Assembly (NCBI GenBank): GCA_937922435.1
Contig: CAKZVT010000036.1
Location: 1-25,425 of the forward strand
DNA length: 25,425 bases
Direction of reading: 5' to 3'
DNA from: an uncultured Prevotella sp.
GTDB taxonomy: Bacteria > Bacteroidota > Bacteroidia > Bacteroidales > Bacteroidaceae
Part shown: piece after piece, positions 1-5,820 of the stretch
Layout: the number at the start of each line of letters is the position of its first letter
How positions within the stretch are numbered: the first letter of the stretch is position 1
Program-made: the position numbers and the translations under genes
The notes under the pieces: model-generated
Database searches by the model: none
What the model was told of the DNA's origin: nothing
Seen by the model: the letters and a program-made list of their open reading frames with translations, nothing else

Positions 1-236
1 TCTTTCGTGAACCAGTCCTGCTTGCACACAACTGAATGTTCCGGCAGGACTTTTATGGCCTTCACCCACGAGGAGTGTACGGCCTCGTACTCTTCCGCCG
101 TGACGGTGAAAATCTCCGGCAACGCCACCTCGAAGGCCACTGTGATGTCGGCGTCCTTGCTGACGATGCAGCTGTGCTCGAAGGCGAGCAACGGAAACCT
201 GCCCTCCAGCGTGTCGGCCTTGATGACGCTTCTCAT
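1..236 (-). CDS. traG: TraG, conjugation ATPase (N-terminal part, runs off the left edge)
   Basis: This is the first 78 codons of the large VirB4-like ATPase that powers assembly of the Bacteroidetes-type conjugation channel. The visible N-terminus (MRSVIKADTLEGRFPLL, then an ISKDADITVAFEV-like stretch) matches my recall of the N-terminal domain of CTnDOT-family TraG. The Walker motifs would lie beyond the window. The start ATG (234-236) overlaps the traF stop codon as ATGA, so translation is probably coupled. It is the third gene of the traE-traF-traG run, which has its own promoter near 900-928. The product should act at the cytoplasmic face of the inner membrane. Identification rests on the start sequence and gene order; the rest of the protein is not visible. 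Confidence 0.85.
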   Translation of the reverse strand, partial: MRSVIKADTLEGRFPLLAFEHSCIVSKDADITVAFEVALPEIFTVTAEEYEAVHSSWVKAIKVLPEHSVVCKQDWFTK

Positions 237-553
237 GCCTTCCTCCTTTCCGTGAGCATACGGCACACCCTGTTGCGGTTTATGAGGCGGCGCGGACGGC
301 GGTGCCGTGCCAGCCGCTTAACGAGGCCATGCTCGCCGAAGCTCGCGTTCATGCGGAACACGGCCAATGCAAACACACTTCCTGCAATCAAGCCGTATGC
401 CACGCACGCCCACGGCGACGCTCCGGTGAAGTACAGCAGGATGACGGACAGCAGCACGGCTGCGAGTCCGACGGCAAGGACGAACAGGTACACGGTGGCA
501 AGCCCCTTGAACTCCACTCCCTTGCCGGCTCCCTTGTTTACGGTGTACTCCAT
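233..553 (-). CDS. traF: TraF, small conjugation membrane protein (DUF4133 type)
   Basis: A protein of about 106 residues starting MEYTVNKGAGKGVEFKGL, the typical opening of DUF4133/TraF proteins of Bacteroidetes conjugative elements. Two hydrophobic segments follow (around residues 20-40 and 48-65), then a basic tail rich in Arg. This is the organisation of a VirB3-like inner-membrane component that sits next to the TraG ATPase. An in-frame start 13 codons upstream (592) exists, but it would lie inside traE and add a sequence absent from the family, so the ATG at 551-553 is chosen. It begins 4 bases after the traE stop and overlaps traG by ATGA. Confidence 0.85.
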   Translation of the reverse strand: MEYTVNKGAGKGVEFKGLATVYLFVLAVGLAAVLLSVILLYFTGASPWACVAYGLIAGSVFALAVFRMNASFGEHGLVKRLARHRRPRRLINRNRVCRMLTERRKA

Positions 554-557
554 AGGC

Positions 558-854
558 TCAAAGGAAGAAGGAACGGAGGATTGTCGCCGCAACGATCAGG
601 AAGATGCAGGCGAAAAACCACGAGGCGGCGGTCTTAGACGTGTCCGGGTCGCCGCTGGAAAACTTGCTGTAGGTCTTTATGCCGCCTACGAGGCCGAGCA
701 CCGCGCCGATGGCGTAGCACAGCTTGGTCGCCGGGTCGAAGTACGAGGTCATGAGGCTGGTTGCTTCGTTTATTCCGGCCAGCCCCTGGCCTTGGGCGGA
801 AGCTGCAACGGCGGCTGACGCTCCGAGAAATGCCAATAGAATTCTTTTTCTCAT
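558..854 (-). CDS. traE: TraE, small conjugation membrane protein (DUF4134 type)
   Basis: A protein of about 98 residues with an N-terminal signal-like segment (MRKRILLAFLGASAAVAASAQG, cleavage plausible after the Ala-Ser-Ala stretch). A predicted membrane segment follows (LCYAIGAVLGLVGGIKTY), then the GDPDTSK motif and a second hydrophobic segment at the C-terminus. This is the DUF4134/TraE pattern; the family resembles the small VirB2-like proteins of type IV secretion systems. The start at 854 is preferred over an upstream in-frame ATG at 878, because the 8 extra residues would spoil the signal peptide. It is the first gene after the interruption of the tra operon and has a good Bacteroides-type promoter 46 bases upstream. 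Confidence 0.85.
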   Translation of the reverse strand: MRKRILLAFLGASAAVAASAQGQGLAGINEATSLMTSYFDPATKLCYAIGAVLGLVGGIKTYSKFSSGDPDTSKTAASWFFACIFLIVAATILRSFFL

Positions 855-899
855 TGTCAGGTCTTTTTGGTGAAACATCGCTTTTCTTTAACTCGGCGG

Positions 900-928
900 C
901 AAAGATATGAAGGATGTTTCCTTGCAAA
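900..928 (-). promoter_or_regulatory. Promoter for traE-traF-traG
   Basis: Reading leftwards, TTTG (928-925) is followed after 17 bases by TATCTTTG (907-900). This is a good match to the Bacteroides -33 TTTG and -7 TAnnTTTG elements. The spacer contains a small inverted repeat (AAGGA and TCCTT, loop of 4) that could be an operator. It explains how traE-G can be expressed although 3.9 kb of foreign DNA separates them from traA-D. Confidence 0.6.
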
Positions 929-1118
929 AAGTCCGTGGCCGGACGTGGCCTTAGGCGTCGTCAAATGTCAGAGTATTATATGGGTGAATGCCAAATTGCC
1001 GAACGATTTAACGCCAAATTACCGATTTCTTAATTTGGACTTGACAAAAGAAAATGAAATTGACAACAAAAGGGACGGAACCAACGGTTACGCCCCTTAT
1101 ACAAATAAAAAACAAAAA

Positions 1119-1451
1119 TCACCACAAAGCGACTTTCAGGTCGGTTCCTAAATCTAGTGAGGCGGAACCAAAACCTAACGCCTTGAATATTTTACTCATT
1201 GTTGGAAGGGTTATTACACACTTTCCACTTTCGAGTTTTGATATTTGCGATTTTTTCACACCTACTTTAGCACCCAATTCTTCTTGGGTGAGGTTTTGTC
1301 TTAACCGCTCTGACTTAATGGCTTCCCCGATATAGTAAGCCTGCAAGTCTTCTTTAAGTCTGGCTTCCATCGCATCCCTTTCGGGAGAGCCTTTCTTTCC
1401 CCATACGTCATCAACTACTTCGCTAAGAGGAGTTAAATTCATCTGTGCCAT
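1119..1451 (-). CDS. XRE-family antitoxin (HigA-like)
   Basis: A 110-residue protein whose C-terminal half is a Cro/C1-type helix-turn-helix (LRQNLTQEELGAKVGVKKSQISKLESG). The N-terminal half is charged and matches antitoxins encoded downstream of RelE/Gp49-like toxins. It begins 2 bases after the toxin stop codon, so the pair has the toxin-first order of higBA. The toxin gene is broken and its promoter lies beyond the inserted Septu/IS unit (near 4708-4739). The antitoxin is therefore cut off from its native promoter and may be expressed only by read-through from ptuAB. The protein itself looks intact. The final residues (SLDLGTDLKVALW) follow the usual helix-turn-helix fold without a second domain. 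Confidence 0.8.
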   Translation of the reverse strand: MAQMNLTPLSEVVDDVWGKKGSPERDAMEARLKEDLQAYYIGEAIKSERLRQNLTQEELGAKVGVKKSQISKLESGKCVITLPTMSKIFKALGFGSASLDLGTDLKVALW

Positions 1452-1453
1452 AG

Positions 1454-1746
1454 CTATTTGTTTTTTGCGTTAAAATATTCGTTTCTTATTGCCTCAGCCT
1501 TTTTTATCTCTTTTTTAGGCGTTTTCTGTGTCTTTTTTATTATCCTGTGAGTTGCAATTACCAATGCTTCTATCTCGGTATCCCAAAAGGCAAAAAGGCG
1601 ATAACTGATGCCGTTGAATAATGTACGAAATTCCCATATTTCAGAATCGTCCATTTTTTTTAAGAGCTCCCTGTTCATTTCTCCACCCTCTACCTTAAGA
1701 AGGTTGTAGGTAATTTTCTTTTGTGCCTTTTCCGGCAAAGAATCTA
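1454..1746 (-). pseudogene. RelE/Gp49-like (HigB-type) toxin, 3' part, cut off from its start
   Basis: From 1746 leftwards the frame encodes FIDSLPEKAQKKI, then a WEFRTLFNGISYRLFAFWD block, then HRIIKKTQKTPKKEI. These are the hallmarks of the phage Gp49-like/HigB RelE-superfamily mRNA interferases of Bacteroidetes. The gene is truncated: immediately upstream (1747-1787) lies 41 bases identical to the right end of the IS at 3693-4634. An open frame continues through that IS end to an ATG at 1831 inside ptuB. It would give a 125-residue chimera whose first residues come from ptuB antisense and IS DNA, which does not look native. The missing 5' part, with promoter and start, lies at 4635-4739. 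A chimeric product cannot be excluded, but loss of function is more likely. Confidence 0.75.
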
Positions 1747-1787
1747 TGAAGTGATTTAAACTTTTTGTTTTCGTGAAATTTTCTTCA
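1747..1787. repeat. Solitary inverted copy of the IS right end (41 bp, perfect)
   Basis: These 41 bases are the exact reverse complement of 4594-4634, the right terminus of the IS5-family element, including the last codons of its transposase. The outer tip (TGAAGTGATTTAAA) points left, so this tip and the tip at 4634 face outwards and bracket ptuB, ptuA and the transposase. The copy ends 3 bases before the ptuB stop codon on one side and abuts the broken toxin gene on the other. It is either a remnant of a second IS copy or a captured end that allows the transposase to move the passenger genes. Confidence 0.85.
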
Positions 1788-2456
1788 TTATGTAAATAAA
1801 TTTGGTAAGTGTTTTCGTAAATACATTTCACTCATCAAACTATACTGTTGATCCCGTTGCATAAATCTAAGTAAACTATTCTTTTCTTCTTCTGTAAATT
1901 GATTACGAGCTTCATTTATCATTTTGCCTTGAATTTCTATTACTCTATCTTTGATTATTTTCAGCCATTTAAGGCGTTTGAAATCCTGTGCATCTGAATT
2001 TAAACGAAACTTTTTGATTGTCTGTAATCCTTTCTCGGAATCTGGTTGAGCGCATATACATTCATCTTCAAAAGTAATGTTTTTCTTTATCTCTTCATCT
2101 GTGTCTGAACAAGGGTCAAGTACATCACTCAGAGGTATCACATCATGAGAAAGTTTGTCATTACAGTTATGGCAGGACAAGTATAGATTTGACCATGTAT
2201 AGGCTAATTCAGGAGCAATTGCAACTTCTTTGAAATGGTCTATTTCCTTTAAGTCACCTTTTAATGTAGCTTCACAATAAAAACATTTGAAATGAGAACA
2301 ACTGTCTAATATCGCTCTAATATTTTTATGCCCATATTTAGTGCTATCCGGTCTGGCATTTGGGTTGTTTTTCCTTTTTTCATCAAACTTCTTCTGCCAT
2401 TCGTCATGTTTGTCAGTAAGTATCTGAGGTTCAGGTAATCTGTCTATATGTCTCAT
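1788..2456 (-). CDS. ptuB: PtuB-like HNH endonuclease (Septu defence)
   Basis: A 222-residue HNH nuclease. The zinc-supported beta-beta-alpha-metal fold can be read as C58-x2-C61, then E71-I-D-H74, W88-S-N90, and C95-x2-C98-N99. This is the pattern of the TIGR02646/PtuB-type nucleases that partner AAA ATPases. In Septu (PtuA-PtuB), the ATPase controls the nuclease, which degrades DNA during phage infection. The start follows a textbook Shine-Dalgarno (AGGAGG, 8 bases before ATG) that overlaps the ptuA stop codon. Such a site is unusual for Bacteroidota and suggests tight translational control. The stop codon sits 3 bases from the solitary IS end, so the C-terminus was probably not clipped. 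A retron-associated HNH is the alternative, but no reverse transcriptase is present. Confidence 0.8.
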   Translation of the reverse strand: MRHIDRLPEPQILTDKHDEWQKKFDEKRKNNPNARPDSTKYGHKNIRAILDSCSHFKCFYCEATLKGDLKEIDHFKEVAIAPELAYTWSNLYLSCHNCNDKLSHDVIPLSDVLDPCSDTDEEIKKNITFEDECICAQPDSEKGLQTIKKFRLNSDAQDFKRLKWLKIIKDRVIEIQGKMINEARNQFTEEEKNSLLRFMQRDQQYSLMSEMYLRKHLPNLFT

Positions 2457-2457
2457 A

Positions 2458-2471
2458 TAACAAACCTCCTA
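2458..2471 (-). promoter_or_regulatory. Strong Shine-Dalgarno of ptuB overlapping the ptuA stop codon
   Basis: The sequence TTTTAGGAGGTTTGTTATATG contains the ptuA stop codon (TAG) inside AGGAGG, 8 bases before the ptuB ATG. It fixes the ptuB start and indicates coupling. Strong sites of this type are uncommon in Bacteroidota and are not seen at the other starts in this window. Confidence 0.7.
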
Positions 2472-3665
2472 AAATTTCAAATACGAAAAATATTCCGGAT
2501 TCATAGAATATAATCTATCTTCTATTTCCTTCGCTGCGTCTTTCCTGCCTTCTTCAATAAGTCTTTTGCGTTCATGCATCAGACCTGCAATCTCATCATT
2601 AAAAGGATGTACTTCATCAAAGGCATCAGACATTAATACATCTTCAACAGGCATGTGAGCATAGCGTTCTGTTTCATCGCATACTTCGCTATAACCCGTT
2701 CTTGATACACATGTGTATATACGAGCACCATCTATTGATGCAACGACAAAAGGAGAATGTGTTGTCAATATAATTTGCAGATTAGGGAAGAAACGACGTA
2801 TTATACCTAGAATTTTTTTCTGCCATTTGGGATGCATGTGCGTTTCTATTTCATCAATAAGCAATAATCCCGGAATATTGACTATGTCTTCAGGCCTCAT
2901 TCCATTGAGGACTGATACTGAATACATCTTACATAATAACAACAACAGATGTTCGAGAAGGAACAGATTTCCGCTACTCAATTTTTCCAATGAAAGTTCG
3001 GTTCCATTCTGTTCAATTATAGGAGTCAGGTCACCACGGCGTACATATTTGAAGATACCTTTGTCAAGGCATGCTTCAACTATTTCTTTAAGTTTACTAT
3101 AAACCACCTCACCGAGTTGTTTTTCAGTAGGCATTTCACTACTACGGAGATAGTCAATTTGGCATATAAAGTTCACTAAATCTAAATTACTTTTTCTGCC
3201 GCTCATGACATTTTTCATCACATCGAAATGGTTTATATTCGCCATGTTCTTAATATTGAATGAATCTGTAGGAGCTTTGGCGGACCAATAATCTATAACC
3301 CATGGATGTATTTTAGCTGACTTCTCATAACCATATCTCAATGGTCTTGTTATACTACTATATTCCGTAGCTGCTTGGATTTGCATATTATCATCTAAAT
3401 GAGATGTAGATACTTTCTGCTTACCGTTATAGTCTTCGAATTCCATTTCGATAATAAAATCACTGCTGTCTGCAACAATATTACGCTCTAGCACATCACC
3501 TCCAGAGAAAGCAGCGCGTGTAGCATCTATTATTATTGACTTTCCTGCTCCGTTCATTCCTGTAATTATAGTTACAGGAACAGCTTCTTTAAAGTCAGAA
3601 GCAAAATCCAAATAAGCATCTCTAAAAGGACCTATATTTTTAATATGAAGATTTAAAATTTTCAT
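2469..3665 (-). CDS. ptuA: PtuA-like AAA/ABC-type ATPase (Septu defence)
   Basis: A 398-residue ATPase of the RecF/SMC-like AAA_15/AAA_21 group. It shows Walker A GMNGAGKS at 36-43, an ABC-signature-like LSSGNLFLLEHL at 229-240, Walker B LLLIDE at about 267-272 followed by IETHMHPKWQ, and an H-loop TTHSP at 301-305. The N-terminus (MKILNLHIKNIGPFRDAYLDF) is typical of these P-loop ATPases with a split head domain. Encoded directly upstream of the HNH gene with a 12-base gap, it forms the PtuA-PtuB (Septu) pair, an anti-phage ATPase-nuclease complex. The gene begins 28 bases from the left IS tip, so expression may depend on the IS-flank promoter at 3684-3691. OLD-like and retron effector ATPases are alternatives; the HNH partner favours Septu. 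Confidence 0.8.
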   Translation of the reverse strand: MKILNLHIKNIGPFRDAYLDFASDFKEAVPVTIITGMNGAGKSIIIDATRAAFSGGDVLERNIVADSSDFIIEMEFEDYNGKQKVSTSHLDDNMQIQAATEYSSITRPLRYGYEKSAKIHPWVIDYWSAKAPTDSFNIKNMANINHFDVMKNVMSGRKSNLDLVNFICQIDYLRSSEMPTEKQLGEVVYSKLKEIVEACLDKGIFKYVRRGDLTPIIEQNGTELSLEKLSSGNLFLLEHLLLLLCKMYSVSVLNGMRPEDIVNIPGLLLIDEIETHMHPKWQKKILGIIRRFFPNLQIILTTHSPFVVASIDGARIYTCVSRTGYSEVCDETERYAHMPVEDVLMSDAFDEVHPFNDEIAGLMHERKRLIEEGRKDAAKEIEDRLYSMNPEYFSYLKF

Positions 3666-3683
3666 AAGTATGAACTATATTTG

Positions 3684-3691
3684 CAAATTTA
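3684..3691 (-). promoter_or_regulatory. Candidate promoter of ptuAB at the IS junction
   Basis: TAAATTTG (reading leftwards) matches the -7 TAnnTTTG element and lies 19 bases before the ptuA ATG. The position for a -33 element, about 19 bases further upstream, falls inside the IS left end, where TTTA is found instead of TTTG. The promoter would be a hybrid of IS and passenger DNA. Confidence 0.4.
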
Positions 3692-3692
3692 A

Positions 3693-4634
3693 TGAAGTGA
3701 TTTAAATTTTTAAAATCGTATTAAAATGTTAAAACATAGCATACAACTCGAATTATTCCTTATATTATGGGTGACCAAACTCATATATAGTGAAGGTTCT
3801 ATGTACACTGTGCTCGACAAAGATACGATAAAAAATGAAATATTGCCTCATCTTTCCAAGACAAAACGTGGTTATGTCACTCAAAGTTGTCTTATAGAGG
3901 TGGTAAATGCCATCTTGTACAAGTTGAAGACTGGCTGTCAATGGGCACTCCTTCCGGTAAAAGCTTTGTTTAGCGGCAAGGTACTGAGCCATGGTGCCGT
4001 GTATCATCATTACAACAAATGGAGCAAGTCGGAGGAGTGGAAATCCATGTGGGTCAAGTTGCTTGACAAATACCGCAATGAACTGGATATGTCCAGTGTG
4101 GACCTGGACGGAAGCCACACGGCCGCACTCCGTGGCGGTGAAGAAGTAGGATACCAAGGCCGGAAGAAACGGAAGACGACCAATGCCCTCTACCTGACAG
4201 ACAGGCAAGGACTTCCGCTTGCCATGTCTTATCCGAAATCAGGTGAACACCATGACGTACATGACATAGAAAAGAGCATCGGTGACATATTCAACGGCCT
4301 TGAGAAATCACATATTCGAGTGGATGGTCTTTTCCTCAATGCCGATGCCGGATTCGATTGCGATGTTTTACGGGATATCCTGCGTGAAAAAGAGATCATC
4401 GCAAACATTTGCATCAATAAACGAAGAGAAAATGCCGATGACATCTTTGTTGATGAAGAACTGTATGCCGAAAGATATTCCATCGAACGAACCAACGCCT
4501 GGATGGACAGTTTTAGGACGCTACTGAACCAGTTTGACACAACTGTTTCAAGTTGGATATCTTGGAATTACCTGGCATTTGCTATCTTGTTACTGAAGAA
4601 AATTTCACGAAAACAAAAAGTTTAAATCACTTCA
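3693..4634 (+). mobile_element. IS5-family insertion sequence, 942 bp, with imperfect terminal inverted repeats
   Basis: The left tip TGAAGTGATTTAAA (3693-3706) is the exact complement of the right tip (TTTAAATCACTTCA, 4621-4634). Beyond this the repeats diverge but stay similar (runs of T, then a TCGT block). The element contains one transposase gene whose stop codon lies inside the right repeat. Length and single-ORF structure fit small IS5-family members. Flanking bases (TTTAA on the left, ATGAA on the right) do not form an obvious target duplication, consistent with the IS having moved as part of the larger 1747-4634 unit. Confidence 0.8.
3801..4625 (+). CDS. IS5-family DDE transposase
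   Basis: A transposase of about 274 residues from the ATG at 3801 (MYTVLDKDTIKNEILPHL); an in-frame ATG at 3726 would add 25 residues from the terminal repeat region. An N-terminal DUF4096-like helical part (GCQWALLP... VYHHYNKW) is followed by the DDE catalytic core: Asp101 or Asp103 in SSVDLDGSH, Asp182 in LNADAGFD, and Glu229 in YSIERTNAWMDSFR. It is a complete enzyme with no frameshift and is therefore possibly active. Its C-terminus (KKISRKQKV) is encoded by the right terminal repeat, and the same bases occur inverted at 1747-1787. It would catalyse cut-and-paste movement of the IS and perhaps of the whole Septu-bearing unit. Confidence 0.85.
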   Translation: MYTVLDKDTIKNEILPHLSKTKRGYVTQSCLIEVVNAILYKLKTGCQWALLPVKALFSGKVLSHGAVYHHYNKWSKSEEWKSMWVKLLDKYRNELDMSSVDLDGSHTAALRGGEEVGYQGRKKRKTTNALYLTDRQGLPLAMSYPKSGEHHDVHDIEKSIGDIFNGLEKSHIRVDGLFLNADAGFDCDVLRDILREKEIIANICINKRRENADDIFVDEELYAERYSIERTNAWMDSFRTLLNQFDTTVSSWISWNYLAFAILLLKKISRKQKV

Positions 4635-4688
4635 ATGAATTCCCTTGCCATATTCCATAAAGGCAATTCTTATTTTTTGTACGCTCAT
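4635..4688 (-). pseudogene. 5' fragment of the interrupted toxin gene
   Basis: Reading leftwards from the ATG at 4688: MSVQKIRIAFME, then, after a shift of one base, MAREFI up to the IS tip at 4634. The second part continues exactly into IDSLPEKAQKKI at 1746. The joined protein has the family pattern beginning KIxIxFM--AREFIDSLPEKAQKKI. The extra T at 4652 shifts the frame within the fragment, either decay after the insertion or an older inactivation. The native promoter (4708-4739) is still in place upstream. Confidence 0.6.
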
Positions 4689-4707
4689 CAGGCTTTGTTT
4701 TATTTTG

Positions 4708-4739
4708 CAAAGTTACAAATAAGTTTCCATATAAGCAAA
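4708..4739 (-). promoter_or_regulatory. Native promoter of the interrupted toxin-antitoxin operon
   Basis: TTTG (4739-4736), a 20-base spacer and TAACTTTG (4715-4708), read leftwards, match the Bacteroides promoter consensus very well. The ATG of the toxin fragment is 19 bases downstream. An imperfect inverted repeat (ATAAGGTTT and AAACTTAT) covers most of the spacer and could be the antitoxin operator. It starts about 20 bases after the traD stop codon. It now drives only a short fragment before the IS. Confidence 0.65.
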
Positions 4740-4762
4740 CCTTATTCAGATTTATCTGCTTT

Positions 4763-5428
4763 TTACAGCAATGCCCTCCAGTCTTTTTCCGAACCGACTT
4801 TTGCCTTGTCTTTTCCGTCTTTCGGCAGCGGATTACCGTCCTCGTCAAGGTATTTGTCCATAAGCTCGGTGATGAAGTCCTTGTTCTCAACTTGCGAGGA
4901 GATGACGGTGAACATCTCGGTCTCCCTTATGGCGTACAACGTCTTGGCGGCGCGGAGCGACTTTTCCTCGTCTGCGGCGGCGCCGTCTATGCGGAACAGC
5001 ACGTCGCCCATGTTCTCAAGGTCGGCCTGCGTGACGGCTTCACTTATTGTCTCTACTTCGGGAATGTCCGCGTCAAGCCCTTCCTGCTCCTCTTTCAACA
5101 GCTTCATTTCCTCCAACGGAAGGTTGCATTCAACGTCGTCAGCCTCGATGATGTCGCCAGCTTCCTCGATGGCCGCGCTTTCAAGAGGCTGGCTCATGTA
5201 CGGAGCTACAGCCGTTCCGGCATTCTCGTCAAGATAGACGAACTTCGTTTCGCCAATTACTGCGCCGTTGTTAATCTGCACACTCTCCTCCTTTTTAACT
5301 TCACCTTGCCTCGCGCTGTCGCAAAACAGGTCGCATACTTGGCGGACTTCCGCCTTGAAGCCCCATACCTTTTTTAATATATATGCGGCACATATCAGGC
5401 GTACCGACACGTAAACTATTTCCTCCAT
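4763..5428 (-). CDS. traD: TraD-like conjugative transfer protein
   Basis: A 221-residue acidic protein. It has an N-terminal hydrophobic stretch (EEIVYVSVRLICAAYILKKV) that may anchor it in the membrane, an INNGAVIGETKFVYL segment, and a long acidic region. This resembles the DUF4122-like proteins encoded between traA and traE in CTnDOT-type elements, named TraD by position. Its function in conjugation is unknown. The start overlaps the end of the upstream DUF3408-like gene by 13 bases, so the two are probably coupled. It is the last gene before the nested insertion that separates it from traE. The family assignment is from memory of gene order and the N-terminal pattern, so it is moderate only. 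Confidence 0.6.
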   Translation of the reverse strand: MEEIVYVSVRLICAAYILKKVWGFKAEVRQVCDLFCDSARQGEVKKEESVQINNGAVIGETKFVYLDENAGTAVAPYMSQPLESAAIEEAGDIIEADDVECNLPLEEMKLLKEEQEGLDADIPEVETISEAVTQADLENMGDVLFRIDGAAADEEKSLRAAKTLYAIRETEMFTVISSQVENKDFITELMDKYLDEDGNPLPKDGKDKAKVGSEKDWRALL

Positions 5429-5820
5429 TGCAGTTGTCTTTTTTGAGCCGTTTCGTTATACATCCTGTTTATCGTCCCGCCGTAGCGTTCAAGGTGGTCG
5501 GAAAGGACATTGTTCACGAACGTCGGCACCGACATTCCCGGGGCGATGACGGGCAATATGCCCGCTATGGCGCGGTAAAGCGAGTCGTGGATGTACGTCT
5601 GCCGCCGCGTGCCGGTAAGCCGATGGGTTAGGAAACGGGCCTTGTAATCTTCCTCATTTGTGCCTGTCTCCTTTATTGCAGTCGGCCTTTCCGTGGTCTC
5701 TTTATTTTCATCTGTCTTGCCGTCAAGCTCGTCCAAGGCCGACGTGTCGCCCGCGACGACGCGCCGGAACACATCCTCGTCAACGTTGTATATTTTCCTT
5801 TTGCCGTCAGCCATAGTCAT
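5416..5820 (-). CDS. DUF3408-like conjugative transfer protein (TraB/TraC position)
   Basis: A 134-residue protein with a charged, low-complexity N-terminal half. The conserved C-terminal half (RQTYIHDSLYRAIAGILPVIAPGMSVPTFVNNVLSDHLERYG) reads like a small ribbon-helix-helix-type DNA-binding fold, as in DUF3408 proteins found next to ParA-like TraA. The ATG at 5818-5820 overlaps the traA stop as ATGA, which supports this start over the alternative at 5814. By analogy with ParA/ParB pairs it may be the DNA-binding partner of TraA acting on the palindromic repeats at 6600-6790; that link is inference. Confidence 0.7.
   Translation of the reverse strand: MTMADGKRKIYNVDEDVFRRVVAGDTSALDELDGKTDENKETTERPTAIKETGTNEEDYKARFLTHRLTGTRRQTYIHDSLYRAIAGILPVIAPGMSVPTFVNNVLSDHLERYGGTINRMYNETAQKRQLQWRK

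Larger units (their letters stand above)
1747..4634. mobile_element. IS-bounded unit carrying a Septu-like defence pair
   Basis: A 2,888-bp unit delimited by outward-facing identical IS tips (1747-1787 and 4594-4634). It contains ptuB, ptuA and a complete IS5-family transposase gene. The sequences just outside both tips are the two halves of one toxin gene: joining the left-reading ends at 4635 and 1746 restores a continuous GAATTCATAGATTC, reading Glu-Phe-Ile-Asp-Ser. A clean reconstruction, to within one base, implies that the whole unit arrived as one insertion. No target duplication longer than one or two bases is visible. The alternative is two successive IS insertions followed by deletion of most of one copy. 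Confidence 0.7.

Noticed and set aside
36..818. Long open frame on the plus strand across traE-G
   Set aside because: It is antisense to three recognisable tra genes, rich in Arg and Cys, and has no domain. It reflects the high GC content.
1788..3665. ATPase-HNH pair as a retron effector (Ec78-like)
   Set aside because: Retrons of that type also need a reverse transcriptase and an msr-msd RNA. None is present between the IS ends or near them, so stand-alone Septu is the better call.
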